NCBI RefSeq assembly: GCF_019343455.1
Contig: NZ_CP049362.1
Span: 2,480,001-2,544,000 of the forward strand
From: Alcaligenes ammonioxydans
GTDB lineage: Bacteria > Pseudomonadota > Gammaproteobacteria > Burkholderiales > Burkholderiaceae_B
DNA length: 64,000 nt
Reading direction: 5' to 3'
Below are positions 18,391 to 28,687 of the stretch, piece by piece. Position 1 is the first letter of the stretch; every line of letters starts with the position of its first letter. The notes beneath the pieces were generated by a model that was not told where the DNA came from, did no database searches, and saw only the letters and a list, made by a program, of their open reading frames with translations. The position numbers were made by a program, and so were the translations under genes.

Positions 18391-18414
18391 AAGCCCTCTT
18401 TCGAGGGCTTTTTT
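18391..18414. terminator. Bidirectional terminator between amtB and cytochrome c'
   Basis: The 8-bp stem AAGCCCTC / GAGGGCTT (18391-18398 / 18403-18410) is flanked by A-rich sequence on the left and TTTTTT on the right. It serves the convergent amtB and cytochrome c' genes. Confidence 0.85.
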
Positions 18415-18431
18415 ACACGCAAACCAGCCGC

Positions 18432-18884
18432 TTATTTTTCTTTGCGGTAGGCATCATGGCATGTCTTACAGGACTTGCCCACATTGCCGAATGCCACACG
18501 GAAGGCATCGAAGTCACCCGAATCGGAGGCCACTTTCAACTTATCGATCGCAGTAGTGAACTCGTCGGTTGCTTGCTTGAAACCTTTAGCATCGCTCCAG
18601 GCCTCGGCTTTGGTCTCGCCGCCTTCCGTACCCGGTCCAAAAGCACTCCAAGGCAAAGCAGCCAAAACCGTCAATACTTCCACGTTCTTTGCGATCGCAG
18701 CCGCATCATACGGTGCTTCTTTTTTGGCTACAGGAGCCATGCGACCAAAGTGCGAGCCGATCAGGGCCATGCTGGCCTGACGGTAATCAATGGCTTGTTC
18801 TGGCTTGGCAAACTGGGCCGTAGCAGGCGCGACAAACGCCGCGCACATGGCGGCAGCGGCGGTCAGAAACGCAAATTTCTTCAT
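18432..18884 (-). CDS. Cytochrome c' (periplasmic)
   Basis: The 150-residue precursor has a signal peptide (MKKFAFL...APATA) and a mature protein beginning QFAKPEQAI. The C-terminal CKTCHDAYRKEK binds the heme covalently (His of CxxCH as sole axial ligand). The segment SHFGRMAPV and the APYDAAAI / LPWSAFGPGTEGG blocks are close to what I recall of Alcaligenes/Achromobacter cytochrome c'. The family forms four-helix bundles that bind NO and CO and help with nitrosative stress. The ATG at 18884 has AGGAG upstream. It is monocistronic, bounded by a terminator. Confidence 0.95.
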   Translation of the reverse strand: MKKFAFLTAAAAMCAAFVAPATAQFAKPEQAIDYRQASMALIGSHFGRMAPVAKKEAPYDAAAIAKNVEVLTVLAALPWSAFGPGTEGGETKAEAWSDAKGFKQATDEFTTAIDKLKVASDSGDFDAFRVAFGNVGKSCKTCHDAYRKEK

Positions 18885-18985
18885 GTGAACTCCTGTGTGA
18901 TGAAACATAAAACACTTCATAAAGCACTAGCTCAAGAAAGCCGAAGGCAGCTGCCCCCCTATTTTTCAGGTACAGCCGCCTGGAT

Positions 18986-20521
<1,536 letters not shown>

Positions 20522-20597
20522 TCATGCCTTCTTAGCGAGGCGTTCGCCCGGAGGTTCCTGCTATACTTTTTGAGCCTGCAACTTTTGATAGCTTTTT

Positions 20598-21209
20598 ATG
20601 AAACTTCTAGCTTCCCTCACAAGTCCATACGCGCGCAAAGTGCGTGTTGTCATGGCGGAAAAAAAGCTCGATTACGAGCTGATTCTGGAGGATGTGTGGG
20701 CCGATGACAGCGATATTCTGAAACACAATCCCCTGGGCAAAATCCCCTGTCTGATCATGGACGATCAGGCTAATTTGTTTGACTCCCGCGTGATCGTCGA
20801 GTATCTGGATACCCTCTCGCCCGTCGGCCGCCTGATTCCTCAAGCCGGACGTGATCGCGCTGCAGTCAAATGCTGGGAAGCCATTGCCGATGGCTTGCTG
20901 GATGCCGCCGTCGCCATCGTGGTGGAAAACCGCCGCCCCGAAGCACTGCGTCTGCCCTCGTGGATTGATCGTCAGAACAGCAAGATCACCGCCGCTCTGC
21001 AATCCATGAACAACACCCTTGGTGACCAGTCCTTTTGCATGGGAACCAGCTTTAGCCTGGCCGATATTGCCGTGGGCTGCGCACTGGGTTATCTGGACCT
21101 GCGCTTTCCGGAGCTGGACTGGCGCTCGCAGTATGGCAATTTGCAACGCCTGGATGAGAAACTCCAGACGCGCCCCTCGTTTGCCAGCACCTTGCCGCCT
21201 ACGCAGTGA
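20598..21209 (+). CDS. Glutathione S-transferase family protein (YibF-like)
   Basis: The 203-residue protein has a thioredoxin-fold N-terminal domain (MKLLASLTSPYARKVRVVMAEKK, with S9/Y11 near the glutathione thiol, and the cis-Pro and DSRVIVEYLD glutathione-binding block) and a helical C-terminal domain with N-capping box SLADIAVGCAL. The sequence resembles YibF-type GSTs. No specific substrate can be given. An intrinsic terminator follows 23 bp after the stop. Confidence 0.88.
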   Translation: MKLLASLTSPYARKVRVVMAEKKLDYELILEDVWADDSDILKHNPLGKIPCLIMDDQANLFDSRVIVEYLDTLSPVGRLIPQAGRDRAAVKCWEAIADGLLDAAVAIVVENRRPEALRLPSWIDRQNSKITAALQSMNNTLGDQSFCMGTSFSLADIAVGCALGYLDLRFPELDWRSQYGNLQRLDEKLQTRPSFASTLPPTQ

Positions 21210-21231
21210 GCGTTGCGACAGCAAACCAGGG

Positions 21232-21256
21232 CCCATTCTTCTGAATGGGTTTTTTT
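21232..21256 (+). terminator. Intrinsic terminator after the GST gene
   Basis: The 7-bp stem CCCATTC / GAATGGG (21232-21238 / 21243-21249) is followed by TTTTTTT. Confidence 0.85.
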
Positions 21257-21268
21257 ATGTCTGCCGAC

Positions 21269-22120
21269 TTAGCACTCGCCCAGTAAACGGTACATCCAGA
21301 AGGCCTCGTCAGTCTGTAGACGCTGGGCAAAACGGGCTGGCGAATAACCCGTAATCCGTTTGACCTCCCTACCAAAATGAGACTGGTCACTGTAGCCGGC
21401 TTGGAGCGCAAGCGCTGACCAGTCCGTCTTTTCCTGCTGCTGCAGCAAGTCAAAGGCACGCTCTACGCGCACATACAGTTGCAGTTCACGCTGACTTTGC
21501 CCAGCCCACCGCTTGATCTGTCTTTGCAATTGGCGCAAACCCGTTCCGGGGCGCGTCATTGCCGCCCTCATCGCCAAGGTTCGTAACCAATCATGTAAGT
21601 TGGCAGACCCCGCTTTGCTGCCCAGGCGCTCAGTAGGCGTGCAGCGATAAATGGCTGCTTCCAGTTGCTCGAACAGCCTTCCCTGCCCAGGCTGCACCTG
21701 CTCCAGAATCCGACAGGCCGCAGCCGGCAAGACCTGATCCATGGGCAAGACCTGATCCATCAAGGCATGGGGCTCAATACCAAACATCTGTCTTACGGCA
21801 TCGGGGTAAAGCCCAATCGAAATGGCATGCACGGGGCCCGGAGACCAACTCATGGACGGGGTACGCGAGGGCCCAGCCAGCACCATACTGGACAAAGCCT
21901 CTGACAGAACCACCGGACCGCCCTCAGCCAGCATCCGAACCCTATGCAGCTGGCCATGAAAAATCCACGACAACACCACCAGCGGCGAGGCCGGATAACA
22001 ATTCAAACGCTGCTCAGGCAGCAAATCCAGCCCGCGGGTGTCCCGCTCTACCCCCAGATGGATGCTGGCCGCGGTATGGCGGCGAGGACGATGCAGGCAG
22101 GCACGAGACAAAGTGGTCAT
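21269..22120 (-). CDS. AraC-family transcriptional regulator
   Basis: A 283-residue protein with an AraC-type double HTH at the C-terminus (~185-275; WSALALQAGYSDQSHFGREVKRITGYSPARFAQR). The N-terminal ~150 residues resemble cupin-like sensing domains of DUF6597-type regulators. It has a short tandem MDQVLPMDQVLP duplication near residue 125. The start at ATG 22120 is favoured; a longer in-frame extension to 22549 would overlap the divergent hydrolase. It diverges from that hydrolase with 84 bp between starts and may control it. Confidence 0.85.
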   Translation of the reverse strand: MTTLSRACLHRPRRHTAASIHLGVERDTRGLDLLPEQRLNCYPASPLVVLSWIFHGQLHRVRMLAEGGPVVLSEALSSMVLAGPSRTPSMSWSPGPVHAISIGLYPDAVRQMFGIEPHALMDQVLPMDQVLPAAACRILEQVQPGQGRLFEQLEAAIYRCTPTERLGSKAGSANLHDWLRTLAMRAAMTRPGTGLRQLQRQIKRWAGQSQRELQLYVRVERAFDLLQQQEKTDWSALALQAGYSDQSHFGREVKRITGYSPARFAQRLQTDEAFWMYRLLGEC

Positions 22121-22204
22121 GAGACGTCGCTTCCGTTCTATCCGGCCCGAGCAAGGCCGGCCACACTGACTGCTCTTCTTGTATCCTACTTCAGCTTCCT
22201 CTCC

Positions 22205-23302
22205 ATGCCCAAAATCATTCTGCAAGGTTCCTGGTCCCACCGTTGCCGCAGCGTCCTTACGTTGTGGGCCACCACGGTGGATGTTCTGGCCCGACGGGCC
22301 ATAGGCAGGCCACAAGTCCACGGCTGGACCATCTCCTTTGAGATCGCCACCCTGTTCTATCGAAAGCAGTTCAATCACGCCTTTCGTCTGGACAACATCG
22401 CTCAAAGCCGGGCTTACTTCGACAGTCTGTACACAATTGCAGAACCGGACCTGCCGGTACGGGTACAGGCCAGCACCGCTCAAGAGCCAAGGGGACACTG
22501 GTTTATTCCCGAGCATGCTGACAAGACCCACACTCTTTTGTACTTCCATGGCGGCGGCTATGCTTTTTATCCCGCGGTGTCACAGCACTTTATTCGTCTG
22601 CTCGCTCATCGCCTGCAAACCACGATTTTTGCCCTGGACTATCGCCTGACCCCGGAGCATCCGCATCCGGCCCAACAGGACGATGCGGTGCAAGCCTACC
22701 GTTATTTGCTCGCCCAAGGCTTGCGCCCCCAAGACATAGTCCTGGGTGGCGACTCAGCGGGCGGCCATCTGGCACTGATGACCTTGGTGAGAGTGCGACA
22801 GGCGGGCTTGCCCCAGCCTGCGCTGGCCCTGGCCCTAAGCCCCTGGACTGATACCGGACGACGAGGGGCCAGTCAGTTTGGCCATGATCGCTACGATATG
22901 GTGCAGGGCTACCAGACACTGCGGTATGGGCAGTGGCTGAAAGGAGAGGGGCCCTGGAGCGATGCACAGCTCTCTCCCATAGCCCAGGATCTGCGTCATC
23001 TGGCCCCTCTCTATATCCAAGCAGGCGGCAAAGAAATCCTGGTCGATATGATCCGCGATTTTGCCCGTGAGGCACACCGGCAGGGAGCCCAGGTACGCCT
23101 GGATGTGTGGCCGGACATGACGCACGAGTTTCATGCGTACGGCCGTACTTTGCCCCAAAGCGAGCAGGCACTTACCGCCCTACGGTCGGCGATGCGATGG
23201 ACACAAGGGGAAAGTTTTGAGCCGCTAGAGGAAACCGAGCGGGATGCACTGGACTTTAGCGATGGCAAAGTCCAGTCTGAGCGCCTCATCAAGCCTGTGT
23301 AA
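22205..23302 (+). CDS. Alpha/beta hydrolase (hormone-sensitive-lipase/esterase family)
   Basis: The 365-residue hydrolase has the HSL-family oxyanion motif HGGGYAF, nucleophile GDSAGG, an Asp in the segment around ILVDMIRDF or earlier, and catalytic His in MTHEFHAY. Family members hydrolyse short-chain esters. The N-terminal ~90 residues are a cap-like extension. The start at 22205 is chosen although its SD is weak, because earlier in-frame starts overlap the AraC gene. Its 3' end overlaps the convergent TSUP gene by 14 bp. Confidence 0.85.
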   Translation: MPKIILQGSWSHRCRSVLTLWATTVDVLARRAIGRPQVHGWTISFEIATLFYRKQFNHAFRLDNIAQSRAYFDSLYTIAEPDLPVRVQASTAQEPRGHWFIPEHADKTHTLLYFHGGGYAFYPAVSQHFIRLLAHRLQTTIFALDYRLTPEHPHPAQQDDAVQAYRYLLAQGLRPQDIVLGGDSAGGHLALMTLVRVRQAGLPQPALALALSPWTDTGRRGASQFGHDRYDMVQGYQTLRYGQWLKGEGPWSDAQLSPIAQDLRHLAPLYIQAGGKEILVDMIRDFAREAHRQGAQVRLDVWPDMTHEFHAYGRTLPQSEQALTALRSAMRWTQGESFEPLEETERDALDFSDGKVQSERLIKPV

Positions 23303-24101
23303 TGGCCTGCGCAATCATGTAGAGCGCCAGCACCGTCAGCATGCCGGCAAAAATGCGCTTGAGCGTCATCTGGTCAATCTTGTGGGCCAGACTGGCACCC
23401 AAGGGGGCGGTACAGATGCTGGTGGCCGAGACAATCAGCAAGGCAGGCCAGTAGATAAAACCAATCATGCCTGGATGACTGCCAAAGCTCACCTGACCGG
23501 ACCAGATATAGCCCACGCTATTGGCAAGGGCGATAAAAAAGCCCAGCGCGGCGGAGGTCGCAACCGCCTGCCGAACCGGCACATTGCCGCGTAGCATAAA
23601 AGGAACGGACAGAAATGCCCCGCCAGCACCCAGCAGACCGGACACAAAACCGATCAGCGCCCCCATGGCGGCAATCCAGAAAGGAGCCGGCAAGGATCGG
23701 CCTTGCACCGGGGCCGATTTACGGGCCATTTTGGAGGCCGAATACAAGACAAACGCCGCAAACACAATAGCCAGCGCCGTGCTGTCTATCATGGCGAACA
23801 CCGCACCGCCCGACAGCAGCCCTCCCACTATCAGGCCGGGCACCATCACCTTGACCACATCCCAACGGATGGCGCCGTGCTTATGGTGAGCCCGCACGCT
23901 GGACAAGGAAGTAAACAAGATGGTGGCCATCGCCGTGGCGATCGAGGCATGAACGGCCAACTCCTGCGGCACACCAAACAGGGGCAGCAGAAAGGTCAGG
24001 AATGGCACCAGAATCATGCCCCCGCCAATCCCCAGCAGACCGGCGGCCAAGCCAATACCGGCACCCAGCACCAGCAAACTGATGACTAAAATGGGTTCCA
24101 T
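23289..24101 (-). CDS. TSUP (TauE/SafE) family membrane transporter
   Basis: The 270-residue protein has eight predicted helices arranged as two repeats, with the family motif GLLGIGGGMILVPFL near the N-terminus and the matching SGLLGAGGAFLSVPFM in the second half. TSUP proteins move sulfite, sulfoacetate or related organosulfur anions; the substrate here is unknown. It starts 9 bp after the end of mnmA and is probably co-transcribed with it. The link to a tRNA thiolation gene is suggestive of sulfur but could be chance. Confidence 0.88.
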   Translation of the reverse strand: MEPILVISLLVLGAGIGLAAGLLGIGGGMILVPFLTFLLPLFGVPQELAVHASIATAMATILFTSLSSVRAHHKHGAIRWDVVKVMVPGLIVGGLLSGGAVFAMIDSTALAIVFAAFVLYSASKMARKSAPVQGRSLPAPFWIAAMGALIGFVSGLLGAGGAFLSVPFMLRGNVPVRQAVATSAALGFFIALANSVGYIWSGQVSFGSHPGMIGFIYWPALLIVSATSICTAPLGASLAHKIDQMTLKRIFAGMLTVLALYMIAQAITQA

Positions 24102-24110
24102 GCCCGCCTC

Positions 24111-25226
24111 TTACTGAATAATGCCGCCGCCCAGGCAGCGCTCACCGTCATACAAGACCACGGACTGGCCTGGAGTGACGGCCCATTGAGGCTCGTCAAA
24201 ATGTAAAGACAAGCTATCACCGTCGGCAGCCAGAATCGTGCAGGCCGCATCGGCCTGACGATAGCGTGTTTTGGCGTGAATCGGGCCCAACGCGGGTGGG
24301 TGACCGGCAACCCAGCTGGTCTGCTCGGCTTTCAATTCGGACTGTAACAACCAGGGATGATCATGACCCTGCACGACATACAGCGTATTCGTGGCCAGGT
24401 CCTTGCGGGCGGCATACCAGGCGTCGGCAGTCCCATCTTCGCGCTGCTTGCCCTTGACGCCACCAATGCCCAAACCCTTGCGTTGACCATAGGTGTGGAA
24501 AGCCAGGCCCACGTGCTGGCCCAGCACCTGCCCTTCCGGTGTCTTGATCGGACCGGGCTGAGTGGGCAAGTAACGATTCAGGAACTCGCGAAAAGGACGC
24601 TCGCCGATAAAGCAAATGCCGGTTGAGTCTTTTTTAGCCGCATTGGGCAGCTTCAATTCCTCAGCAATACGGCGCACTTCCTGCTTGTTGATCTCACCCA
24701 ACGGGAACAGAGTGCGCGACAGTTGCGCCTGGTTCAGGCGGTGCAGAAAATAGCTTTGATCCTTGGAGGCATCCAGACCTTTGAGCAATTGATAGTCTGT
24801 GCCGCCCCCAGCCATGGGCACGCCACGCACACGGGCGTAATGGCCGGTGGCAATCCAGTCGGCGCCCAAGGTCATGGCGTGGTCCAGAAAAGCCTTGAAT
24901 TTGATTTCGGCATTGCACAGCACATCGGGATTCGGGGTACGACCTGCCGAATACTCTCGCAAGAACTCCGCAAACACGCGATCTTTATATTCCGCAGCAA
25001 AGTTGACTGCCTCGATTTCGACACCGACCAGATCAGCCACACTGGCCGCGTCCAGCCAGTCCTGGCGCGAGGAGCAAAATTCGGAGTCATCGTCGTCTTC
25101 CCAGTTCTTCATGAACAGGCCGACGACCTCATAGCCCTGCTCTTTAAGCAACCAGGCCGAAACGGAGGAGTCCACGCCGCCGGACATTCCGATAACGACG
25201 CGACCTTTTTTGGTGGAAATAGTCAT
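24111..25226 (-). CDS. mnmA: tRNA-specific 2-thiouridylase
   Basis: The 371-residue MnmA puts sulfur on U34 of tRNA-Lys, -Glu and -Gln. It has the PP-loop GMSGGVDSS, the first catalytic Cys in [15 protein letters not shown] and the second in [10 protein letters not shown], and a C-terminal beta-barrel with [19 protein letters not shown]. The start at 25226 ([17 protein letters not shown]) is preferred over an upstream in-frame start at 25265. Confidence 0.97.
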   Translation of the reverse strand: MTISTKKGRVVIGMSGGVDSSVSAWLLKEQGYEVVGLFMKNWEDDDDSEFCSSRQDWLDAASVADLVGVEIEAVNFAAEYKDRVFAEFLREYSAGRTPNPDVLCNAEIKFKAFLDHAMTLGADWIATGHYARVRGVPMAGGGTDYQLLKGLDASKDQSYFLHRLNQAQLSRTLFPLGEINKQEVRRIAEELKLPNAAKKDSTGICFIGERPFREFLNRYLPTQPGPIKTPEGQVLGQHVGLAFHTYGQRKGLGIGGVKGKQREDGTADAWYAARKDLATNTLYVVQGHDHPWLLQSELKAEQTSWVAGHPPALGPIHAKTRYRQADAACTILAADGDSLSLHFDEPQWAVTPGQSVVLYDGERCLGGGIIQ

Positions 25227-25377
25227 TGCAGTGATGATGAGCGGGGCCACAGCCCGCAAACCCACGGACCGGCGCGCACCCGACTAACTAAAAAAAGCAT
25301 TGTACGCCTGCCCTGACGCAAGTACAGGGACAGGCCGCCCCCGCACGGGGTTTCTGACAAGCTGTGCCGCCCCGGTC

Positions 25378-25407
25378 ACAAAAGCCCAGGCTGGACAGAC
25401 TGGGCTT
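25378..25407 (-). terminator. Intrinsic terminator after the FAD-linked oxidase gene
   Basis: The 8-bp stem AAGCCCAG / CTGGGCTT (25382-25389 / 25400-25407) is followed on the minus strand by TTTTGTG, just after the stop of the upstream oxidase. Confidence 0.65.
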
Positions 25408-25427
25408 GGTCAGGGGCAATCGCGCGC

Positions 25428-26849
25428 TCAGGCCTGAGCGCGCGCGGGTAACATCTTCCCGGGATTCATGATGTTATGCGGGTCAAGCGCCCGCTTGATG
25501 CTGCCCATCACGTCGAGCGCATCTTGACCGTGTTCGGCCAGCATGAACTCCATCTTGTGCAAACCTACGCCGTGCTCGCCGGTACAGGTACCTTGCATGG
25601 CAATCGCCCGTTCCACCAGCCGGCGGTTCAGGCGCTCGGACTCGTCCCATTCCTCCTGACTATCGGCATCGAGCAACATCAGCACGTGAAAGTTGCCATC
25701 GCCCACGTGGCCCACGATGGTGTACGGAAACGGAGCCTGATCCATGTCGGCCGCGGTCTGGGCCACGCACTCTGCCAACGCAGAGATAGGGACGCACACG
25801 TCCGTGGTGCTGGAGCGGCACCCAGGGCGCAGTTGCAAGCCGGCAAAGTAGGCATTGTGTCGAGCCGTCCACAAACGGGAACGGTCCTCGGCCTTGTCGG
25901 CCCACTCAAAATCCATGCCACCATTTTCACGGGTGATTTCCTGAACTACCTGGGCCTGCTCCTGAACCCCGCTGGGGCTGCCATGGAATTCAAAAAGCAA
26001 CAGGGGCGATTCTTTCAGTGTCAGCTTGCTGTAGGCATTGGTGGCACGTACGGCTGCGGTATCCATGAATTCGACACGCGCAATCGGAATACCCATTTGA
26101 ATGACCTCGATCACGCTCTGCACGGCAGAGCGCAGATCGGGGAAATTACAGATGGCGGCAGAAATAGCTTCGGGCTGAGGGTACAGACGGACAGTCACTT
26201 CGGTGATGATGCCCAGCGTGCCTTCGCTACCGATGAATAGACGGGTCAGGTCGTAACCGGCCGAGGATTTCTTGGCGCGGTTAGCGGTATCGATAATGCG
26301 GCCGTCTGCCGTCACGACCTTCAGGGTCAGGACGTTTTCACGCATCGTCCCGTAGCGCACGGCATTGGTACCCGACGCACGGGTTGCCGCCATCCCGCCC
26401 AAGCTGGCATCCGCACCGGGATCGATGGGAAAAAACAAGCCCGTATCACGGATATGCTCGTTCAAGGCCATGCGCGTCACGCCAGCTTGCACCGTAGCGG
26501 TGAAGTCTTCGGCGTTGATTGCCACGATCTCGTCCATGCCGGACAAATCCAGGCTGACGCCACCTTGAATTGCCAGGAAATGTCCTTCCAGCGAGGAGCC
26601 AGCCCCGTAAGGGATCAGCGGCACATGATGCTCGTGACAATGACGGGCCACCCAGGCCACTTCTTCAGTGCTGCGGGCAAACACAACCACATCGGGCAGC
26701 ATGGGTGGATAAGGCGATTCATCCCGACCATGGTGCTCACGCACGGCGTGAGACAGCGAGCAACGCTCTTGAAACTGAGCCTGCAAGGCTTCTACAAAAC
26801 CTTCAGGTAAAGGGCGCCGCACGATTTCGGCATGAGCGGGAGCATTCAT
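25428..26849 (-). CDS. FAD-linked oxidase of the GlcD / D-lactate dehydrogenase type
   Basis: A 473-residue flavoprotein with a PCMH-type FAD-binding domain (~50-230; IPYGAGSSLEGH, GADASLGGMAATRASGTNAVRYGTMRENV) and a C-terminal domain ending GEHGVGLHKMEFM and NPGKMLP. The set GHVGDGNFH is typical of D-lactate dehydrogenases related to human LDHD and GlcD. The acceptor could be cytochrome c or quinone. Two in-frame ATGs (26855, 26849) are possible; 26849 has GGA at better spacing. It follows aroG on the same strand (26-bp gap). Confidence 0.88.
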   Translation of the reverse strand: MNAPAHAEIVRRPLPEGFVEALQAQFQERCSLSHAVREHHGRDESPYPPMLPDVVVFARSTEEVAWVARHCHEHHVPLIPYGAGSSLEGHFLAIQGGVSLDLSGMDEIVAINAEDFTATVQAGVTRMALNEHIRDTGLFFPIDPGADASLGGMAATRASGTNAVRYGTMRENVLTLKVVTADGRIIDTANRAKKSSAGYDLTRLFIGSEGTLGIITEVTVRLYPQPEAISAAICNFPDLRSAVQSVIEVIQMGIPIARVEFMDTAAVRATNAYSKLTLKESPLLLFEFHGSPSGVQEQAQVVQEITRENGGMDFEWADKAEDRSRLWTARHNAYFAGLQLRPGCRSSTTDVCVPISALAECVAQTAADMDQAPFPYTIVGHVGDGNFHVLMLLDADSQEEWDESERLNRRLVERAIAMQGTCTGEHGVGLHKMEFMLAEHGQDALDVMGSIKRALDPHNIMNPGKMLPARAQA

Positions 26850-26875
26850 GAACATTCCAAAAAGGCAAAACCTTA

Positions 26876-27967
26876 TTATGAGTGGCTAAGTGCCCCTTCT
26901 TCAAGTGCGACCCGGGCCTGACGGCGCTGACGCACGGCTTGGGCCAGGTTCTCCAGCACCGCCACCGTGTCATCCCAATCAATGCAACCGTCCGTAATGC
27001 TTTGCCCGTACGTCAGCGGCTTGCCTTCGACGACGTCCTGACGGCCGCCGACCAGATGACTTTCGATCATCACGCCACAAATGCGCATATCGCCACCCGC
27101 AATCTGACCGGCCACATCGGCCAGCACGTCAGGCTGACGACGGTAATCCTTGTTGCTATTGGCATGGCTGGCATCGATCATCACACGCGGCACCATGCCG
27201 GCCTTGATCATGGCCTGGCTGGTGGCTTCGACATGCTCAGCGTCATAGTTTGGCGCCTTGCCGCCGCGCAGAATCACATGGCAATCATTATTGCCCACGG
27301 TGGACACAATGGCGGAGTGACCACCCTTGGTGACCGACAGGAAATGGTGAGGTTGGGAGGCCGCCTTGATGGCATCCAGCGCAATGCGGATATTGCCATC
27401 CGTGCCGTTCTTGAAACCGACTGGGCAAGACAATCCCGAGGACAGTTCTCGGTGAACCTGACTTTCTGTCGTGCGCGCTCCAATCGCGCCCCACGACACC
27501 AGATCAGCAATGTACTGGGGTGTAATCATGTCCAGAAACTCGCAGCCCGCTGGCAAATCCAGCTGGTTCACAGCCAGCAGCAATTCACGAGCAGTGCGCA
27601 AACCCTGATTGATATTGAAGCTGCCATCCATGTTTGGATCGTTAATCAGGCCCTTCCAGCCCACGGTGGTACGAGGCTTTTCAAAGTACACGCGCATGAC
27701 AATTTCCAGCTCGGGCGCAAAACGCTTGCGCTGTTCTGTCAGGCGGCGGGCGTAGTCCATGGCCGCTTCGGTATCGTGAATGGAACACGGGCCCACCACG
27801 ACCACCAGACGATCGTCCTGTTCGTGAAGAATCTTGTGGATGCTGCGGCGCGCCTTGTGAACCGTCGTCGATACAGCAGAGGTACACGGAAACTCGCGCA
27901 TCACGTGCGATGGGGGAGAGAGCTCCTTAATTTCACGAATCCGTAAATCATCAGTATTGTGCGACAC
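26876..27967 (-). CDS. aroG: 3-deoxy-7-phosphoheptulonate (DAHP) synthase, class I
   Basis: The 363-residue enzyme condenses PEP and erythrose 4-phosphate, the first step of aromatic amino acid synthesis. It has VVGPCSIHD, the metal Cys, MRVYFEKPRTTVGWKG, the KNGTDG loop, VTKGGHSAI, IDASHANSNKD and GGRQ motifs of the AroG/F/H class. Upstream on the same strand lie a Phe/Tyr-rich leader peptide and a terminator, so transcription is likely attenuated by charged tRNA-Phe and/or tRNA-Tyr. The feedback specificity of the enzyme itself cannot be read with confidence. Confidence 0.96.
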   Translation of the reverse strand: MSHNTDDLRIREIKELSPPSHVMREFPCTSAVSTTVHKARRSIHKILHEQDDRLVVVVGPCSIHDTEAAMDYARRLTEQRKRFAPELEIVMRVYFEKPRTTVGWKGLINDPNMDGSFNINQGLRTARELLLAVNQLDLPAGCEFLDMITPQYIADLVSWGAIGARTTESQVHRELSSGLSCPVGFKNGTDGNIRIALDAIKAASQPHHFLSVTKGGHSAIVSTVGNNDCHVILRGGKAPNYDAEHVEATSQAMIKAGMVPRVMIDASHANSNKDYRRQPDVLADVAGQIAGGDMRICGVMIESHLVGGRQDVVEGKPLTYGQSITDGCIDWDDTVAVLENLAQAVRQRRQARVALEEGALSHS

Positions 27968-28007
27968 GATTTAACTCCAGTTGGTTTGCCAGGTCCGGGG
28001 GCAAACG

Positions 28008-28040
28008 AAAAAAAAGCCGCCCGGTCTATGCTGGCGGCTT
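28008..28040 (-). terminator. Attenuator terminator in the aroG leader
   Basis: Minus-strand stem AAGCCGCC / GGCGGCTT (28040-28033 / 28021-28014) is followed by a run of eight T, 18 nt after the leader peptide stop and about 40 bp before aroG. Its 5' arm with loop (CCGCCAGC, 28037-28030) can instead pair with GCTGGTGG (28097-28090) in the leader, giving an anti-terminator. Confidence 0.9.
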
Positions 28041-28057
28041 ATTTCAGGATTTAGGTC

Positions 28058-28150
28058 TTACTTCTGTTTGGTGCAACCCGTCCTTTCCTCCACCAGCGGC
28101 ATCGGAAAAGCATAAAAATAAAAGAAGAAAACGGGGTTTGCGAAAGTCAT
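28058..28150 (-). CDS. aroG leader peptide (Phe/Tyr-rich, 30 aa)
   Basis: A 30-codon frame upstream of aroG whose middle reads FFFYFYAF, with another Phe at position 3. It has a modest ribosome site (AGGA, 11 nt upstream). It is followed by a canonical intrinsic terminator and then aroG. Ribosome stalling at the Phe/Tyr run would leave GCTGGTGG at codons 18-21 free to form the anti-terminator. This is the classic architecture of pheL-type attenuation. I do not recall a named gene for this leader in this genus. Confidence 0.88.
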   Translation of the reverse strand: MTFANPVFFFYFYAFPMPLVEERTGCTKQK

Positions 28151-28455
28151 GGGAAAAATCCTAACACAGTTCCTGAGGCGCCGCCAAACAAAACCAGCAA
28201 GATTCATCCAAAAAACCGCATAACAACAAAATATTTATACCAAAAACCCATGAAAAAAACCCATAAAACGAAACATATATTTCGTTTAGTGAATTTTATT
28301 GGCCCATTTGTTTCGTGCTGACGCAAAAAAACACGATAAATCGTTTAGAACCTTGGTTTGTCTTATTTTTACATCTAAACACAATTAGGCTTATTGTCAT
28401 CGGACTGTCATGCAGAAAGGGCCAGAACCCTGGCTCTGACCCTTAGCCGACTCAC
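28151..28455. other. AT-rich promoter region upstream of the aroG leader
   Basis: About 305 bp, strongly AT-rich from 28200 to 28390, with the sequences CGAAACATATATTTCG and CGATAAATCG forming short palindromes. It should contain the aroG promoter on the minus strand. A hairpin at 28416-28443 (one mismatch, no T-run) may end ybdD transcripts. No gene is seen. Confidence 0.45.
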
Positions 28456-28686
28456 TTAGCAGCACGCGATACGTCCTTTACCCCCATACCGCGCCTGCTG
28501 TCGTTCGCGGAAGAACTCGGCGTATGCCATCGGCTGTTGGTCCGGATGATTTACCCGCATGTGCGTCAGATAGGTCTCGTAATCCGGTACACCGACCATC
28601 AGACGCAAGGTGGTGGCCAGGTAGCGTCCCGTCCCCCGCCCTGCCTGGGCTCCGCGCGCTATCGCTCCAGTCAATAATCCTTTCAT
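28456..28686 (-). CDS. ybdD: YbdD/YjiX-family (DUF466) small protein
   Basis: The 76-residue protein has the DUF466 pattern: a helix ending LMVGVPDYETYLTHMRVNHPDQQPM, then YAEFFRERQQARYGG and a terminal Cys pair (IACC). Members are encoded directly after cstA-type transporters and are thought to assist them. Here the start lies one base after the cstA stop, with AGGAG inside the end of cstA, so translation is probably coupled. The start at 28686 is chosen on that ribosome site. Confidence 0.9.
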   Translation of the reverse strand: MKGLLTGAIARGAQAGRGTGRYLATTLRLMVGVPDYETYLTHMRVNHPDQQPMAYAEFFRERQQARYGGKGRIACC

Positions 28687-28687
28687 A

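Noticed and set aside
21944..22204. Upstream extension of the esterase gene
   Set aside because: It overlaps the divergent AraC coding region and lacks family similarity.
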